Source: Schistosoma haematobium
Taxonomy: Eukaryota > Platyhelminthes > Trematoda > Strigeidida > Schistosomatidae
DNA: 64,000 nt
Reading direction: 5' to 3'
NCBI RefSeq assembly: GCF_000699445.3
Contig: NC_067196.1
Coordinates: 28,103,116 to 28,167,115 of the forward strand
A program made the position numbers and the translations under genes. Positions 13,100 to 25,108 of this stretch are shown here, piece after piece; position 1 is the first letter of the stretch; every line of letters begins with the position of its first letter. Below the pieces are notes generated by a model, which worked only from the letters and a program-made list of their open reading frames with translations, was not told the DNA's origin and made no database searches.

Positions 13100-13425
13100 A
13101 TTACTTTACTTACGCCTGTTACCCCTCATGAAGGAGCATAGGCCGACCAGTAGCATTCTACATACAACTCTGTCCTGGACAATCCTTTCCAGTTGTTTCC
13201 AGTTGCTATTCAACATTTTTATGTCTGCTTCCAATTCTCAGCTCAGTGTGTTCTTTGGTCTTTCTATTTTTTGTTTCCCTTCAGGATTGCAAGTTAGTAT
13301 TTGCCTCATGATACAGTTTGATGATTTCCGAAATGTATGTCCTATCCACTTCCATCATCTTTTTCTAACTTCCTCTTCAGTTTGAAGCTGGTCTGTTCTC
13401 TCCGTTTTCCCTTGAGGAGTCCAAT
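13100..13425 (-). mobile_element. RTE-like retrotransposon 3' fragment
   Basis: On the minus strand it matches the 3' part of the RTE-like remnant at 3540-3790. Both contain gatggaagtggata, acatca-type spacing, and the shared stretch from aactggaaacaactggaaag through gtatgtagaatg. Both end in (a)ggggtaac[at]ggc. It encodes decayed versions of KRRWKWIGHT and a terminal [13 protein letters not shown] segment. It is a second, independently truncated copy of the same or a sister family. Confidence 0.75.
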
Positions 13426-14310
13426 AATTTAATAACTAGTATTTAAATAGTCATTCAGTTATATTTTAGAAATGATCCAGTCCTTATCACATCTATCCTG
13501 TCAATCAAAGTATTTAGTAATCAAATCATCAGTTTCACTGATAACAACCTATTGATTGCCTTATATCAGTGTTTAAAATCATCCATCTGAGCTACGAATC
13601 TTCTCCACCATCTCGATTGAGTGATCATTTACATATTTTTAGAGCTCAACTATAACATAATTTAAACATTGTAGTTTAAAAAAGAATTCACTCTACTCGT
13701 GAATGATTGAGTAATGATGTATTCTAAACTATCAAATGATAGGAATGTACTGACTTCATTTAAGTTGTGATAAATTAGCTAGATGTCTGAACATTATTGT
13801 AAAACCACATTAATTGTTGACAATTATAAACAGAATGATGAGAAGTTTTATACCGAGGTTTGATCTTTGTTAGTATTCCTAGTGTCTAAGTACTTTTAGA
13901 TAGGAATATATAAAAAATTCATTTTCGGCTTTGTCTCTCCAGTAAAGTGTAGCAAATTATCTTAATTATGTGAATACTGTATTTTGAAAATATGAACACA
14001 TTTTCTTCATAAACGTTAACATATTGTTGGTAGAAATTTTTTTAATTTACTGGTTTAACTCCAATAAACACTTTTTACATTGTATCCAAAACTTTTTTGA
14101 GAGCGTTTAGTGTTTCTAAGTTATAAACTAACATCAAAAACTGCCTTATTGTTTTTTTCCATACCGATAACTAGATCTTAACAAATTCTGGTAACTCCAT
14201 TAATTAAACATTAATATTGATTATTCTAAAAGGACTGATTTCAGAGAAAATGGTTTCTAAAAAATGAACATAGTTTCATCATCATCATTATCAAATTTCT
14301 CTTCATTCAG
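13426..14310. other. Non-coding stretch
   Basis: AT-rich, no gene or repeat recognised; it lies between the RTE fragment and the PLE. Confidence 0.55.
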
Positions 14311-14513
14311 TTTTTCATCATGGCTCTACACTAATATACATGATTTATAATAATGAAATAATAATGCTACGTTGCATAATATATTAAAAAAAAGAAGAAG
14401 GAACTGACACAATATTTTGATGAATGGTTTGTAGTATAGTAGTTATGTTGGAATCAAAAAACGAATGTTGAGAATAAGTAAAATACAAAAGCTGAAAGAA
14501 ATACGGAAATAAA

Positions 14514-15002
14514 TTATAAAAGTTCTGCTACAAACTCCCATACCGTTGGCCAAGGTAGCAAGAGTGGTTGTACAAAGTTCTTTTCGATGCAAAGGTTTGG
14601 TTTGTGAACATGGATTCCAATGGCCTCAACAATATGCGAAATACGAGTTCTTAAACCATGTGACAAATTTGATGGAATATGGTGGATAATCTTAAAAGCT
14701 TTATTCAGTTCAACTTGGTGACCTGTGACCACTAAGTGAGCGAGAACAGAACTCTTAGTCACTCTTTCTTGTCCTTTGCTTAACCAGGATGGTTGGTGTT
14801 CTGTTATGCGATGACGGACTTGCCGAATTGTATGCCCTATATAACTGGCTCCACAGGAGCAGTTGAATTGGTAAATGCATATGGATGTGGCGAATCCAAG
14901 CAATCTGTTTTTGTTAACCCTTCTTATTATAGGGCGGTTGTAGAAGACGACACTCAGTCTGGCTGCATTAAATGTTTTCTGTGCCGCCTTTATTAACTTT
15001 TA
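14514..15002 (-). pseudogene. PLE GIY-YIG endonuclease domain (after in-frame stop)
   Basis: C-terminal portion of the PLE polyprotein. In the same frame as the segment upstream (14999 downward) it reads KTFNAARLSVVFYN, then CIYQFNCSCGASYIGHT, RQVRHRITEH and a C-terminal EFVAELL. SYIGHT with the following R...R..EH is the GIY-YIG nuclease signature, and the CSC just before it matches the cysteine motif usual in PLE endonucleases. In PLEs this domain nicks target DNA to prime reverse transcription. The frame is separated from the RT-side segment only by one TAA at 15000-15002. The Met at 14903 is therefore an internal residue, not a true start. Confidence 0.8.
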
Positions 15003-15328
15003 AGTCACAATTTCTACGGTAGTATCATTTAAGGATTGTAATTTTAAGAACAGAACTTGCTTCGGAACGGTACTTACCCTTATCGTTCTTTTCATATGTT
15101 TTTTGATGAATTTCGTTGGGTATTCATCCCTACTAAGCAAGTTACGAATATCAACCAATTCATCTACAATAATGTCATCCAAGTAAATCATTCTAACACG
15201 ATGAGTCAGGATCTTTATCAAGTTTCTTTTGTATCTGATTGGTACAACATTATAGAAATTAGTGTATTGTCCAACTGTACACTTTCTATGTATCCCTCTT
15301 TTTAATGTTCCATCTGCTCTTCTAGTTA
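15003..15328 (-). pseudogene. PLE reverse transcriptase thumb/linker segment
   Basis: In frame with the endonuclease segment. It begins LTRRADGTLKRGIHRKCTV and continues GQYTNFYNVVPIRYKRNLI, HRVRMIYLDD and IRNLLSRDEYPTKFIKKHM. These match the region after the catalytic palm in PLE reverse transcriptases, including the D-G-T-L...H/Y-R-K motif. Before the SINE inserted, the frame joined cleanly to the segment at 15610-15722 (FLNVQ|LTRRADG). The apparent N-terminus MTTSNHH comes from the inserted SINE. Confidence 0.8.
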
Positions 15329-15595
15329 GATGGTGGTTGGAGGTAGTCAACAGGAAACCCTGGACCCGGGTTTCGTGCTACTTGGCACTCGTCAGCAAGG
15401 TGTACCTGTAATCTTTGAAGGAACTGGTGCTCCCTGGGGGATTCGATCTCGTGTCACCCAGCTTCACAGTCAGAGACGTTACCACTGAGCTATTCGAGCC
15501 GTGGCCACATTGCAACATGATCGACAGCATTCGATCTGCACTAATAAGGACTAGACAAGCATGACATTGATCACCACCCAGTGATCAATCAATTG
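15329..15595 (-). mobile_element. tRNA-headed SINE (family C) inserted in the PLE
   Basis: 267-bp insertion flanked by identical 14-bp direct repeats TGCTCTTCTAGTTA (15315-15328 and 15596-15609). On the minus strand it has a leader, the tRNA-like A box tagctcagtggtaacg and the B box gagatcgaatccccc. The central core is gctgacgagtgccaagtag + cacgaaac, and the copy ends in ctacctccaaccaccatct. The head differs from that of family A, but the core is the same type. Confidence 0.9.
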
Positions 15596-15609
15596 TGCTC
15601 TTCTAGTTA

Positions 15610-15722
15610 ATTGGACATTTAGAAACGATATGCTATTATTTTGTTCTTCCTCTAGTGTAAAAGTTATCGATGGGTCATCATTGTAAATCATATATATTAG
15701 TGTAGAGCCATGATGAAAAAAC
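15610..15722 (-). pseudogene. PLE reverse transcriptase segment upstream of the SINE
   Basis: Minus-strand frame reading HHGSTLIYMIYNDDPSITF and TLEEEQNNSISFLNVQ, then passing into the SINE target site. The E-E-x-Q-x-N-x-x-x-x-F-L-x-V pattern is the PLE reverse-transcriptase segment that precedes the DGTL motif. This is the 5'-most part left in the element. Its end at about 15720 is also the outer end of the terminal inverted repeat. Confidence 0.75.
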
Positions 15723-15856
15723 TAATTGAAAATAATTTATGTTCCATGTTTCTAGCTTTGATTCTCTAAACTGTAATAAATCTTGTTCTAACATATGAAA
15801 AGACATTTTATGGGTTTCTTTAAAATACTTTTTGTTTTATTTTATTGACTTCATAG

Positions 15857-15987
15857 GTTCACAAAAAGATGTCATGGAAGAATTAGACTCAGAAACTAGA
15901 AATGATTTAAAAAGGCAGAAAAAGCGTGGAATATTTCCAAAAGTTGCTACAAATATCATGAGAGCATGGCTTTTTCAACATTTAACA
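15857..15987 (+). CDS. hth: MEIS/Homothorax homeobox gene, exon with linker and start of homeodomain
   Basis: First exon of the gene found in this window. The acceptor is ttgacttcatag and the donor gtaagt; it is 131 bp, entering with 2 nt of a split codon and leaving in phase 0. It encodes an acidic linker ([17 protein letters not shown]), then [20 protein letters not shown] and LFQHLT, the N-terminal arm, helix 1 and most of the pre-loop segment of a TALE homeodomain. [20 protein letters not shown] is essentially the MEIS-class signature. MEIS proteins are nuclear transcription factors that pair with PBC-class (Pbx/Extradenticle) partners and steer patterning. The conserved N-terminal MEIS domain must lie in upstream exons, which I did not find in the preceding 15.8 kb. 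Confidence 0.93.
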
Positions 15988-16621
15988 GTAAGTTGTAAAT
16001 ACCTATGAATAAATGATATTTGTAAAGTACATTGTTTTAAAGTTTTTTTCTAGCATTTTTGGATAAATGCAATCTAACGCTTTCTATTTGAAAATAGTTT
16101 GAGGGTTCTTTGTCAGCTAAGTCGATATAATTTCATAATGAATTATAACAATGTAATAAGGTTTATGTATGACTTAATATCCGGTTTCACAAAGATTGCA
16201 AACAAAATGAATGATTGAATACACAACTTATCACTTATAAAATTTGATGAGCCCTAAGCAAGAACTTTTAAAAAGTGAATTCTGTGCTGTTTATCATATT
16301 TGACGCGACTTTAACTATCGTAGACTAACTAGGGGGCTCTACGTAAAATTGATGATCGTTTTTCTTTTACCAGTTTAACTTATTAGCTATCCATGAGACA
16401 TTATGAAGCTAATTACACATCAAATTCAGTTTGTCGGTGACATAATTCCAAAGAAAATCACTGAGCACTATAAACAACTTGAGATTAGGAAATAATTACA
16501 CCACTACGTTTAAAACTTTTTAAACAGGTAATTCTGACACAAGAAGCTGTTGTTAACATTTTAGGTAACGAAGGGTCCTTGAGTCCTAAGAAAGATAAAC
16601 ATAGCTAATGTACTAAATAAA

Positions 16622-16914
16622 TAATTAAGAAATTTCAATAGTTGAGATCATGAGTCATTTGAAGCTAGACCACCATGGAAAAACTGGAAGCATTGGACGG
16701 CAGTTTTTTTCTATTGTGTCTCCTCAGCAATGCGCATCCACGATCCCGCCTCGCGATATTCCAACCCAGAACATATCAGTCCCACAATAGGAGGGAACGA
16801 CTGTCCAGTTTTTCCAAGTTTTCCATGGTAGTCTAGCTTCAACTGACTCATGATTTCAACTATTGAAATTACTACAATATCTACAAAAACCCCTTCTGAT
16901 ATTAATTAAGAAAT
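16622..16914 (-). mobile_element. Foldback SINE (family A) with 12-bp target-site duplication
   Basis: A minus-oriented SINE piece (tail, core, part of the tRNA head) is joined to a plus-oriented SINE tail. This gives inverted arms of about 70 nt (16631-16699 and 16801-16870). The direct repeat TAATTAAGAAAT occurs at 16622-16633 and again at 16903-16914, just outside the structure, suggesting that the inverted form integrated in a single event. A few bases of the left repeat overlap the SINE tail, so the true duplication could be 9-12 bp. Confidence 0.75.
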
Positions 16915-17534
16915 CCTTCAATTGGTTATTGTCATAGTCAGTTCTCTGAATAGATTGTATACCAATAATATAGTCAATGAATTGATTCAGACATATGAAA
17001 TGTGTCTTTAGTATTTCGATCATTCTTGATGATATCTAATTACTCATTAATCTACAACTACAATGTTTATTTATGGCACTGTTTTGCTTGATTACAATAG
17101 ATTAAAAAGACAAAAAAACATTCAATATATATTTTGTCAGTGTTTATGCATCATCGAATTAACTTGATTCAGATGATGAGTTTTCTTTTTCTTATTTACA
17201 AAATTATAGGGAATAATTATATTTTATGCTTAGGAAAATAATAAGAATTTCTTTCTAAACATTTGATTATTTGTGGTTGAATAACTTTAAGTTCAGGTGT
17301 TAATCACTGGTTATTTCAAAAACGAAAAAGAAATATGTCGACTTGAAGTCATATTCTGTCAACTTAATAAATAAAGTTTCTTATCAGTAGAAATCGATGT
17401 ATATGATTAAAAGAAGATGTGCATAGTTAAAAAGTATACACTTAAAAATCATTTCATCTAAATGTTGATCATCTGGAAAGTATGTTAGAGAATGGAAAAC
17501 TAGTGTTTGCCTGTCTTAGTATTCACATCAGAAG

Positions 17535-17640
17535 GGTTAGAAGGAGTTCCACAAAAGGACAAAACGGCCGTCCAGTGCTTCCAGGTTTTCTATGGTGGTC
17601 TAGCTTTAATTGACTCATGATCTCAACCATTGAAATTAGT
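17535..17640 (+). mobile_element. SINE (family A) 3' fragment
   Basis: Has ggacaaaacggccgtccagtg, ttccaggttttctatggtgg and the tail tgactcatgatctcaaccattg. The tRNA head is missing, a typical 5' truncation. Confidence 0.7.
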
Positions 17641-17831
17641 ATTGTTTAATTCAGTTCATTAGCTTGATCTATATTATTTAAAATGACATCATAAACTAAT
17701 ATCTTAATATAATCATTCGACGAATTGAAAATAACATACAGTATGAATCCTGTACATGATGATAGTATATACCATTAGGTCATTAATTACTTTTGTTGTT
17801 GTATATATAATGAAGGTGGATATTTAAGTAA

Positions 17832-19290
<1,459 letters not shown>

Positions 19291-19349
19291 GTTTATTAAT
19301 GCACGTCGAAGAATTGTACAACCTATGATTGACCAGTCTAACAGAGCAG
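19291..19349 (+). CDS. hth: MEIS/Homothorax gene, end of homeodomain exon
   Basis: 59-bp exon from acceptor cttcatttag to donor gtgaga. It enters with 1 nt completing Trp and leaves with 1 nt of a Gly codon. It encodes FINARRRIVQPMIDQSNRA. With the previous exon this gives the recognition helix VNNWFINARRR: W48, F49, I50, N51 and R53. Ile at position 50 is the MEIS-class residue, whereas PBC-class proteins carry Gly. IVQPMIDQSNRA directly after the homeodomain is also MEIS-specific, so confusion with PREP/PKNOX, TGIF or IRO classes is unlikely. Confidence 0.95.
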
Positions 19350-20773
19350 GTGAGAAATAAATCAACGTGGAGAATAATTTTTGATTATCTTACATATAAC
19401 CATTAATAAACATGTTTATTTGAAGAACTGAAACTGAAAATGCTGATGAATGATTTTAACCCCATGAATGATCTCAGTTGCAATATAAGATGAAATAAAT
19501 TCCGTTCAACCATTTAGTTTATCTTGTTATCTCATTGCTAGTCTTGTATATAGCTACCTGAAGTTTGGAATATTAAATCTACTTGAATTATATAGATACT
19601 ATTTATCAATCTTGTGCAGTTTGCCTTGTTGTAGATTAATCAAGTTACATTGAGTGATATTGTGGTAATTATTTTGTTACCTAATCGAAGAAGTAACATC
19701 ATTTTTCAAGAAAATATCTTCAGAAAACAAATGCTAGATATCAGTCAGGCGCAAAACTCATTCACTGGTGTGATGATCGAATCACAGAATGATCATTTCT
19801 CTTGTTCACAGTCCAATTGATCAAGAAATAATGGATTATGTGAGTGATTGGTTAATATCATACACTTGGTTCCGTGTATTATATTGACGAAAGCAAGAAA
19901 AAAGAATTGAATAGAATATCATGAATTCATTTTATCTCGTTAGGTTCTTAACACCTGCTTACAATCTATAACCTTTTAAGATCAAAACCGTCGTTTAGTT
20001 TATGTTAAATCCAATTCTTTGTTCTTATTCTCATCAAGAATTTTTAGTGGAGTTCAACCGGGTCTGTTGTGAGATAGTAATCCATAAGATACAATAGTGG
20101 ATGTGTCGCTCAACTTCGTGGATTAGTTGAAGTTATACATTAGTATCCATTAGATGCCAGCTCAAAGGTCTTGAGGTTAAGCACTCGCGAGATGGGATCG
20201 TGGATGCGCACTGCTGGGGAGTCCCATACTAGAACGAAACAACCCTTCAGTGTTTCCAGGTTTTCCATGGTAGTCTAGATTCAATTGGCTCATGATCTCA
20301 ACTATTGAAATTACTATAATATCCACAAAAACCCCTTCTAATACTAATTCGTTAATAATTCATTCAATCAATCTCATGAAATAAATATCAACATATTTCA
20401 AGATGACGGTTCCAATTTATATCAACTTAATGAATTGACATAATTTTCATTCATTTATTCTGATATGAAAATCTGCAAGTCTATCATAACCTAATGAATA
20501 GGATAATATTTTACTGAGAATTTTATGCCCTTTTTTAAAAAAAATATGATAAAATGGTTTTGACAGCCAGATTATAGTAAATGAAGTGTTGAATAATAAT
20601 TTTATTTACTTAGTAAACTAGATCATATCAGAGAGAATAGTTTAATTTAAATTAGAAACAAATTGAATTTGATACAATTTTGTTTATTCATTAAATGATT
20701 GTACTTTTATGAAATATTTTTGTTTTAAACTCTTTGTTTTCTTGTGATTTTTTAAAAATTCTTTAATGTACAG
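19350..20773 (+). other. Homeobox gene intron (1424 bp)
   Basis: GT-AG intron (gtgaga...taatgtacag) carrying a SINE at 20047-20344; otherwise AT-rich. Confidence 0.9.
20047..20344 (+). mobile_element. tRNA-headed SINE (family A), degraded head
   Basis: The leader (gtggagttcaaccgggtctg ... cttcgtggattagttgaag) is well preserved. The head is shortened: the A-box-like ggtcttgaggttaagcac runs straight into gcgagatgggatcgtgg, so the B box is lost. The core tactagaacgaaac and the full tail down to ccccttctaatact are present. Confidence 0.75.
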
Positions 20774-20890
20774 GACCACATGGTTATTCAATCAGTGACA
20801 ATATGCCCCCATGTATAGACTATATGGAAGGTGGTCCACCGTATTCAGCTTATACCAGAGCAGCTCAAGCTGCAGCCGCTGCAGTAGCTG
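20774..20890 (+). CDS. hth: MEIS/Homothorax gene, exon with Ala-rich tract
   Basis: 117-bp exon from acceptor taatgtacag to donor gtaagg. It enters with 2 nt completing Gly and leaves with 1 nt. It encodes PHGYSISDNMPPCIDYMEGG, then PPYSAYTRAAQAAAAAVA. The post-homeodomain region of MEIS proteins is less conserved. The alanine run is the first of two that end up near each other after splicing. Its job is unknown; Ala tracts in homeobox proteins can be repressive or spacer segments (inference). Confidence 0.88.
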
Positions 20891-22482
20891 GTAAGGATAT
20901 ATCCAACTTATTCGCGATTAAATAATTAAAATCACAGATTGCTTAAAAAAGGAAATTGATGCGATTCTCATAACGTAAATGAGAGGACAAAAATTGATGT
21001 AGATTTACATTTATTTCACTTTCCAAAGCATATCGACCATTCTTTAACCAATAAACCGATTAAAATATTGCTTTTAGTCACAGTTAATGATAAGTTAACA
21101 AATAGTATTTGGAAGGGAAATATACAGAGTTATAACAAAACAGATTACTGCATGAAGTTCACACTAAATTAATACATAGAATATAATTCTGAATAAATAT
21201 CTCACTGAAAATGAAGTGAATGTTATACTGAGAAGTTATCACATTGAATTAAATACAGAAGTTATGTTGAACGTGATCTCCCATTCTAACCAATATAGTT
21301 AAAACATTAAACTGCTATTGGACATAAAGTTTAAGATCTACTAACCTAGTAGAGTTATTTCTAATAGTTTATAATGAGACTGATGAAATTAATGACTATT
21401 TTTAGAAATTAACCCACAATTTGAGACTTTAAACGATACTGGATCTTCGTTGTGCTTTAGCATTACCCAAGTGAAAATAAAATGTAAAGTCAAAAAAGAA
21501 TTCAGTTATTTATAAAGGTCTATGTTATAACTTGTGGATTTGTGCTCTTTCTGAGCTTTTCAGAGCTTCCTTGAGTTCACCCGTGGACCGCCCTCACAGT
21601 CTACTCATAAACATGAATGTTTAAAACTGATCACTTATCCAGCAATTAAGTTTTAGCCCCAAACGATAACAACTTGTGGTGAAAATAACATGTAAACAGG
21701 TGTACCTTAAATAAAAACAGTATACTCATAACTGTTAGTGTAGTGTGTGCTACTGATGACGATAGATATAAGTAGTATGTGTGATTAATCGAAAGTGGGA
21801 TGCCTGGCAGCAGAAGGTTGAGATCAAAGAGAAGAGAACGAGAACAGAGAGCGATTGGTATGGAAATGAAGGAACAATAAAGCTTAAGACAGTTGAAGGA
21901 CATTTTGCAAATGAAGTATTTACTGTATGGTTCTTGATCATTACATTAGTACTAGGAATCATACTGTTAAATATGTATTGACTTATGTCATTAATAGATT
22001 GATCTTATCTTCTTAATCATTTACATGATGAGATGTTTCGACTTCCCCAAGCGACAAATCAACTAATTCTTTTATATCTCAAATTTTAATGAACCCCATG
22101 TATATGACCAAAGGAATGAAGAGATGCATAATGGCAATGAAAAGTGTATACAATTTATTAAATCTATGTGTACTCTGAAGAGAAATGAACACTTATCATA
22201 TTTCCATGTGATTATTTCTAACTAATAGATACCCCAAAATAGAAGTCAGTAACTTGCTTTGTTGGATGAACAATTCTCTGTAATTATGTTACATAAAACA
22301 TATGATTACATGCTTTAGATAAGTTGATTTATGAGATTTAGAAAATACAAGAATGTATATTTCGAAGGATTATACATTTTCTTTGTATTACATCAAGTAA
22401 TTTACAGTTCTTAAATTAAAAATAAAGATTAAACGAATATTATTGTCATTCTTGTTATTATTACTATGATTATTATTTATAG
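20891..22482 (+). other. Homeobox gene intron (1592 bp)
   Basis: GT-AG intron (gtaagg...tatttatag). It includes a block at about 21540-21970 of repeat-like composition; small open frames on both strands there (21646-21981) overlap one another and have no domain. Confidence 0.88.
21540..21970. repeat. Possible old interspersed repeat
   Basis: GC-richer and more complex than the surrounding intron (gagttcacccgtggaccgcc; gggatgcctggcagcagaag; gagaagagaacgagaacaga). It resembles dispersed schistosome sequence as I recall it. No second copy in the window, so this is a weak call. Confidence 0.3.
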
Positions 22483-23354
22483 GATTCTCAAATCATCCTA
22501 CATCAAATGATGTTTATTTAGCCGCTGCTGCCGCAGCCGCTGCAGCTTCTGTTGGTTTTGGCAATAGTTCCATGTTAAACAATTCATCAAGTCAAGATAA
22601 TTCGATTCGATTCCCTACTAATAATAGTCGTAGTGACCAATGCGTTGGTGATATTTCACCAAAGACTAATGGAATAGATTCACTTGTCATGCCAACAGAT
22701 TATACGCTACCAGATCGTGTTAGTATTGTAAATAATCGTTTGCCCCATAATTCAGTATATTCAGATGACATAAATGAAATTCCTTCGAATTTATCTTCTT
22801 CATCATCCATGTGTAATATACTAACAAATAATCCATTTAATAACTCTGGTGTAGATTATAAAACAGTAAATAGTGCATACAATAATAGTAATACTACCCA
22901 TCATCATCATCAGCAGCAAAACAATCCTCGTTATTCCACTGTTATGCCATGTTCTAACTCTTTTGACACATCAAATGGATATTCATTAAATCATCTTTCA
23001 TATCATAATTATGGTTCCAATAGTTTTGATACAATGTCCACATTATCGACAAATTATAATACTAATCTTATATCATCGCATTATAATACCACACCAACAA
23101 CCACATATTCACCTAAAAATTATCGTATCAATGATACAGACAGTAACAGTTTTATAAACTCTGAAGATATTTTAACGACTACTAATAGTTTAATTACTCA
23201 TAATAGTAGTATGTCAGATGATACAATTTTAGGCATAAATACTGTTACTACACCATCACCATCAATGACAACATGTAAAAATAACGATATAGTTGGAAAT
23301 GATGGGATTAACATTTATTCAACTTGTTTAGGTACTATTGGTTCAACAAAATAA
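22483..23354 (+). CDS. hth: MEIS/Homothorax gene, terminal coding exon with low-complexity tail
   Basis: Begins after acceptor tatttatag with 2 nt completing Gly and stays open to TAA at 23352-23354: 289 codons plus stop. It opens FSNHPTSNDVYLAAAAAAAA, a second Ala run, then ASVGFGNSSM. The rest is Asn/Ser/Thr/Tyr-rich, with SSSSSM, NNSNTTHHHHQQQNN and repeated TT/NN/SS pairs. The ATG at 22572 is internal, since splicing provides the upstream frame. No known domain is visible. Such tails are common in flatworm transcription factors and are presumably disordered; function unknown. The window encodes about 417 residues of the protein. Confidence 0.9.
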
Positions 23355-23530
23355 TGATTCTTCAAAAATAAATAAATCTGGATCATTTGAAGAATATTTC
23401 AAATATTTTTTTGTTGTTGAAAAACCTCTTTCATTTCTTCTTGATGAATGAATGTAAAGTTATTTTTTTCTTCTTTTCCTTGACTTCAACAACAACAGCA
23501 ACAGCAAAAAAAGACAAAACAAAATAAATG
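23355..23530 (+). promoter_or_regulatory. 3' UTR with candidate poly(A) signals
   Basis: Overlapping AATAAA hexamers at 23368-23373 and 23372-23377 lie 14-23 nt past the stop codon. A further AATAAA is at about 23523, and others follow up to 23990. The first pair sits very close to the stop, so the later ones may be the ones used. The exact end cannot be told from sequence alone. Confidence 0.45.
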
Positions 23531-24599
23531 GGCAAAAATCCGAGGTTTATTTCCGGTGTTTGAATAAACAGAGTAGATTTGAGTAAAACATAAATAAACA
23601 TATGGAAATGATATGTATTAGGGAAAAGTGAAAAAAGGGGAATAATTCCCTTACACGTATAACTATTACACACAAGCACCTGAATGTACTTGAAACAAAT
23701 TATATGGAAACTTATGATTTATTTGTTTACTGTTGATTTTTATTTATAAGAGATCTGAAAAAAAGTGTTTCTCTTCTCTTCTGTATTGTTTTTTTAATAT
23801 TCATATTAATTCATCATATAGTTTATTGTTCTTCATTAATACTAATCTGATAGGCATGCTTACCTTACTTAATTGTATTTACATTATTCATAATCAAAAT
23901 TCTAAAAAACCAAAACAAAACAAAATACCAGGACAATTCATTCTTTCTATTCTTATTTACACAATTTATTTTAACTTTCAATAAAATAAATAAATAAAGG
24001 ATTCGAACATAAACTGACTGAACTGTAAAAGAACTACTACTATATACTTATTTTTGGATAAGTTAAAAGATAGACAAAGACATTTAGACATTCAAACATA
24101 TACAAAATTACGTTCAATACAGGGTATCATTTGTTCTGAATTATTTTACCTTCAAAACCAGCTTATATATACATATATGATGTTTTTGAGATGGAGAGGG
24201 AGACTTCTTCAATTCATGCCTTCTTCATTGTCTTTTTTCTTTTTCTATTTCTCAAATTTCATTTTTCTGAAACAGGTTTCTTTCTAAAACCTATCTGATA
24301 TGTTAAACAGTAAAAATTCTAATGAAAGCAGTAATGATGTTCATAACAATAATATTATGATAAATTTTGACAAGGGTAAAACACATTAACCAATAAAAAT
24401 TAATTGAATTATAATACAGTTTTCAGTTTTAAAATCTTTCATTAAATTTTATTGTTCTATTATGCTACGAATTAATGATATAGAATAGTGGGATGTCTAG
24501 TTACGGAATTAGAACATATATGAATGTACTAGTTAACCATTCAAACAAAACATTATTGTATATCTTTTTAAGTTGATATCAATCACTTATCTTAGTTGA
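23531..24599. other. AT-rich non-coding stretch
   Basis: Downstream flank of the homeobox gene. Open frames at 23431-23679 (minus), 23733-23984 and 24054-24287 (plus) are low-complexity, Phe/Ile/Lys-rich translations of T-rich DNA and are not supported as genes. Confidence 0.5.
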
Positions 24600-24770
24600 T
24601 CAACCAGTGTAAGTTAGAAATCGTTGGACAGTTGTCCCGTCCTATTATGTAAACCACTGGACGTCAATCTCCTGATGTCGAGTGTTATACTAGGTCAAGG
24701 TAGGTATCCAGTGCTATGACTCTAGGGTTGTCTAACTAGAATCAATCTATGGTGCTAACTGTAAAAGTTG
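24600..24770 (+). mobile_element. Very diverged SINE-like fragment
   Basis: The stretch tgttatactaggtcaagg ... atccagtgctatgac ... ctagggttgtctaact lines up loosely with the family A core and tail (catactaggacgaaac ... gtccagtgcttcc ... ggttttccatggtggtctag). Confidence 0.35.
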
Positions 24771-25108
24771 ACAATTCTTATAAGCCTTCTCGAGTAATAA
24801 TATGTATTCTTTAACAGTTATGTTAATGTGTTGAGAAATATATTAGGTTACGATACATGACTGTTAACTTGAACACAGAAAATAAGTGAACCCTTGAAGA
24901 AAATTTGCGTCACTTACTTTTATTATTTATTTATTTCATAACACTTGATGAAGATTAATTCACATAAATAGTGCAAAACGCTAATTGCATTTATTTTCTT
25001 CTAGTTAAGTCAAATTTTTTTAATAGCTGAACATTTATTTCTATACTATACAAGAAATTTTAATGAGTCAACTATAAATAGTTGAAAATTTAAAGCTTTT
25101 ATCTAAAT
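24771..25108. other. Non-coding stretch
   Basis: AT-rich; nothing recognised. Confidence 0.5.

Larger units (their letters stand above)
14311..15722 (-). mobile_element. Penelope-like element, 5'-truncated, with terminal inverted repeat
   Basis: Minus-strand element encoding the end of the PLE reverse transcriptase, a linker and a GIY-YIG endonuclease. Its two ends are inverted copies of one another: 14311-14355 pairs with 15676-15720, 45 bp with 3 mismatches. The right copy is part of the coding sequence (MIYNDDPSITF frame), so the left copy is an inverted duplicate of the 5' end placed at the 3' end. A SINE with a 14-bp target-site duplication interrupts it at 15329-15595. The 5' part of the element (most of the RT) is absent. 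Confidence 0.85.

Noticed and set aside
14793..15305. Plus-strand frames at 14793-14996 and 15057-15305
   Set aside because: Antisense shadows of the PLE coding frame on the minus strand.
21646..21981. Overlapping small frames on both strands inside the last intron
   Set aside because: Mutually overlapping, no domain, located within a GT-AG intron in a probable repeat.
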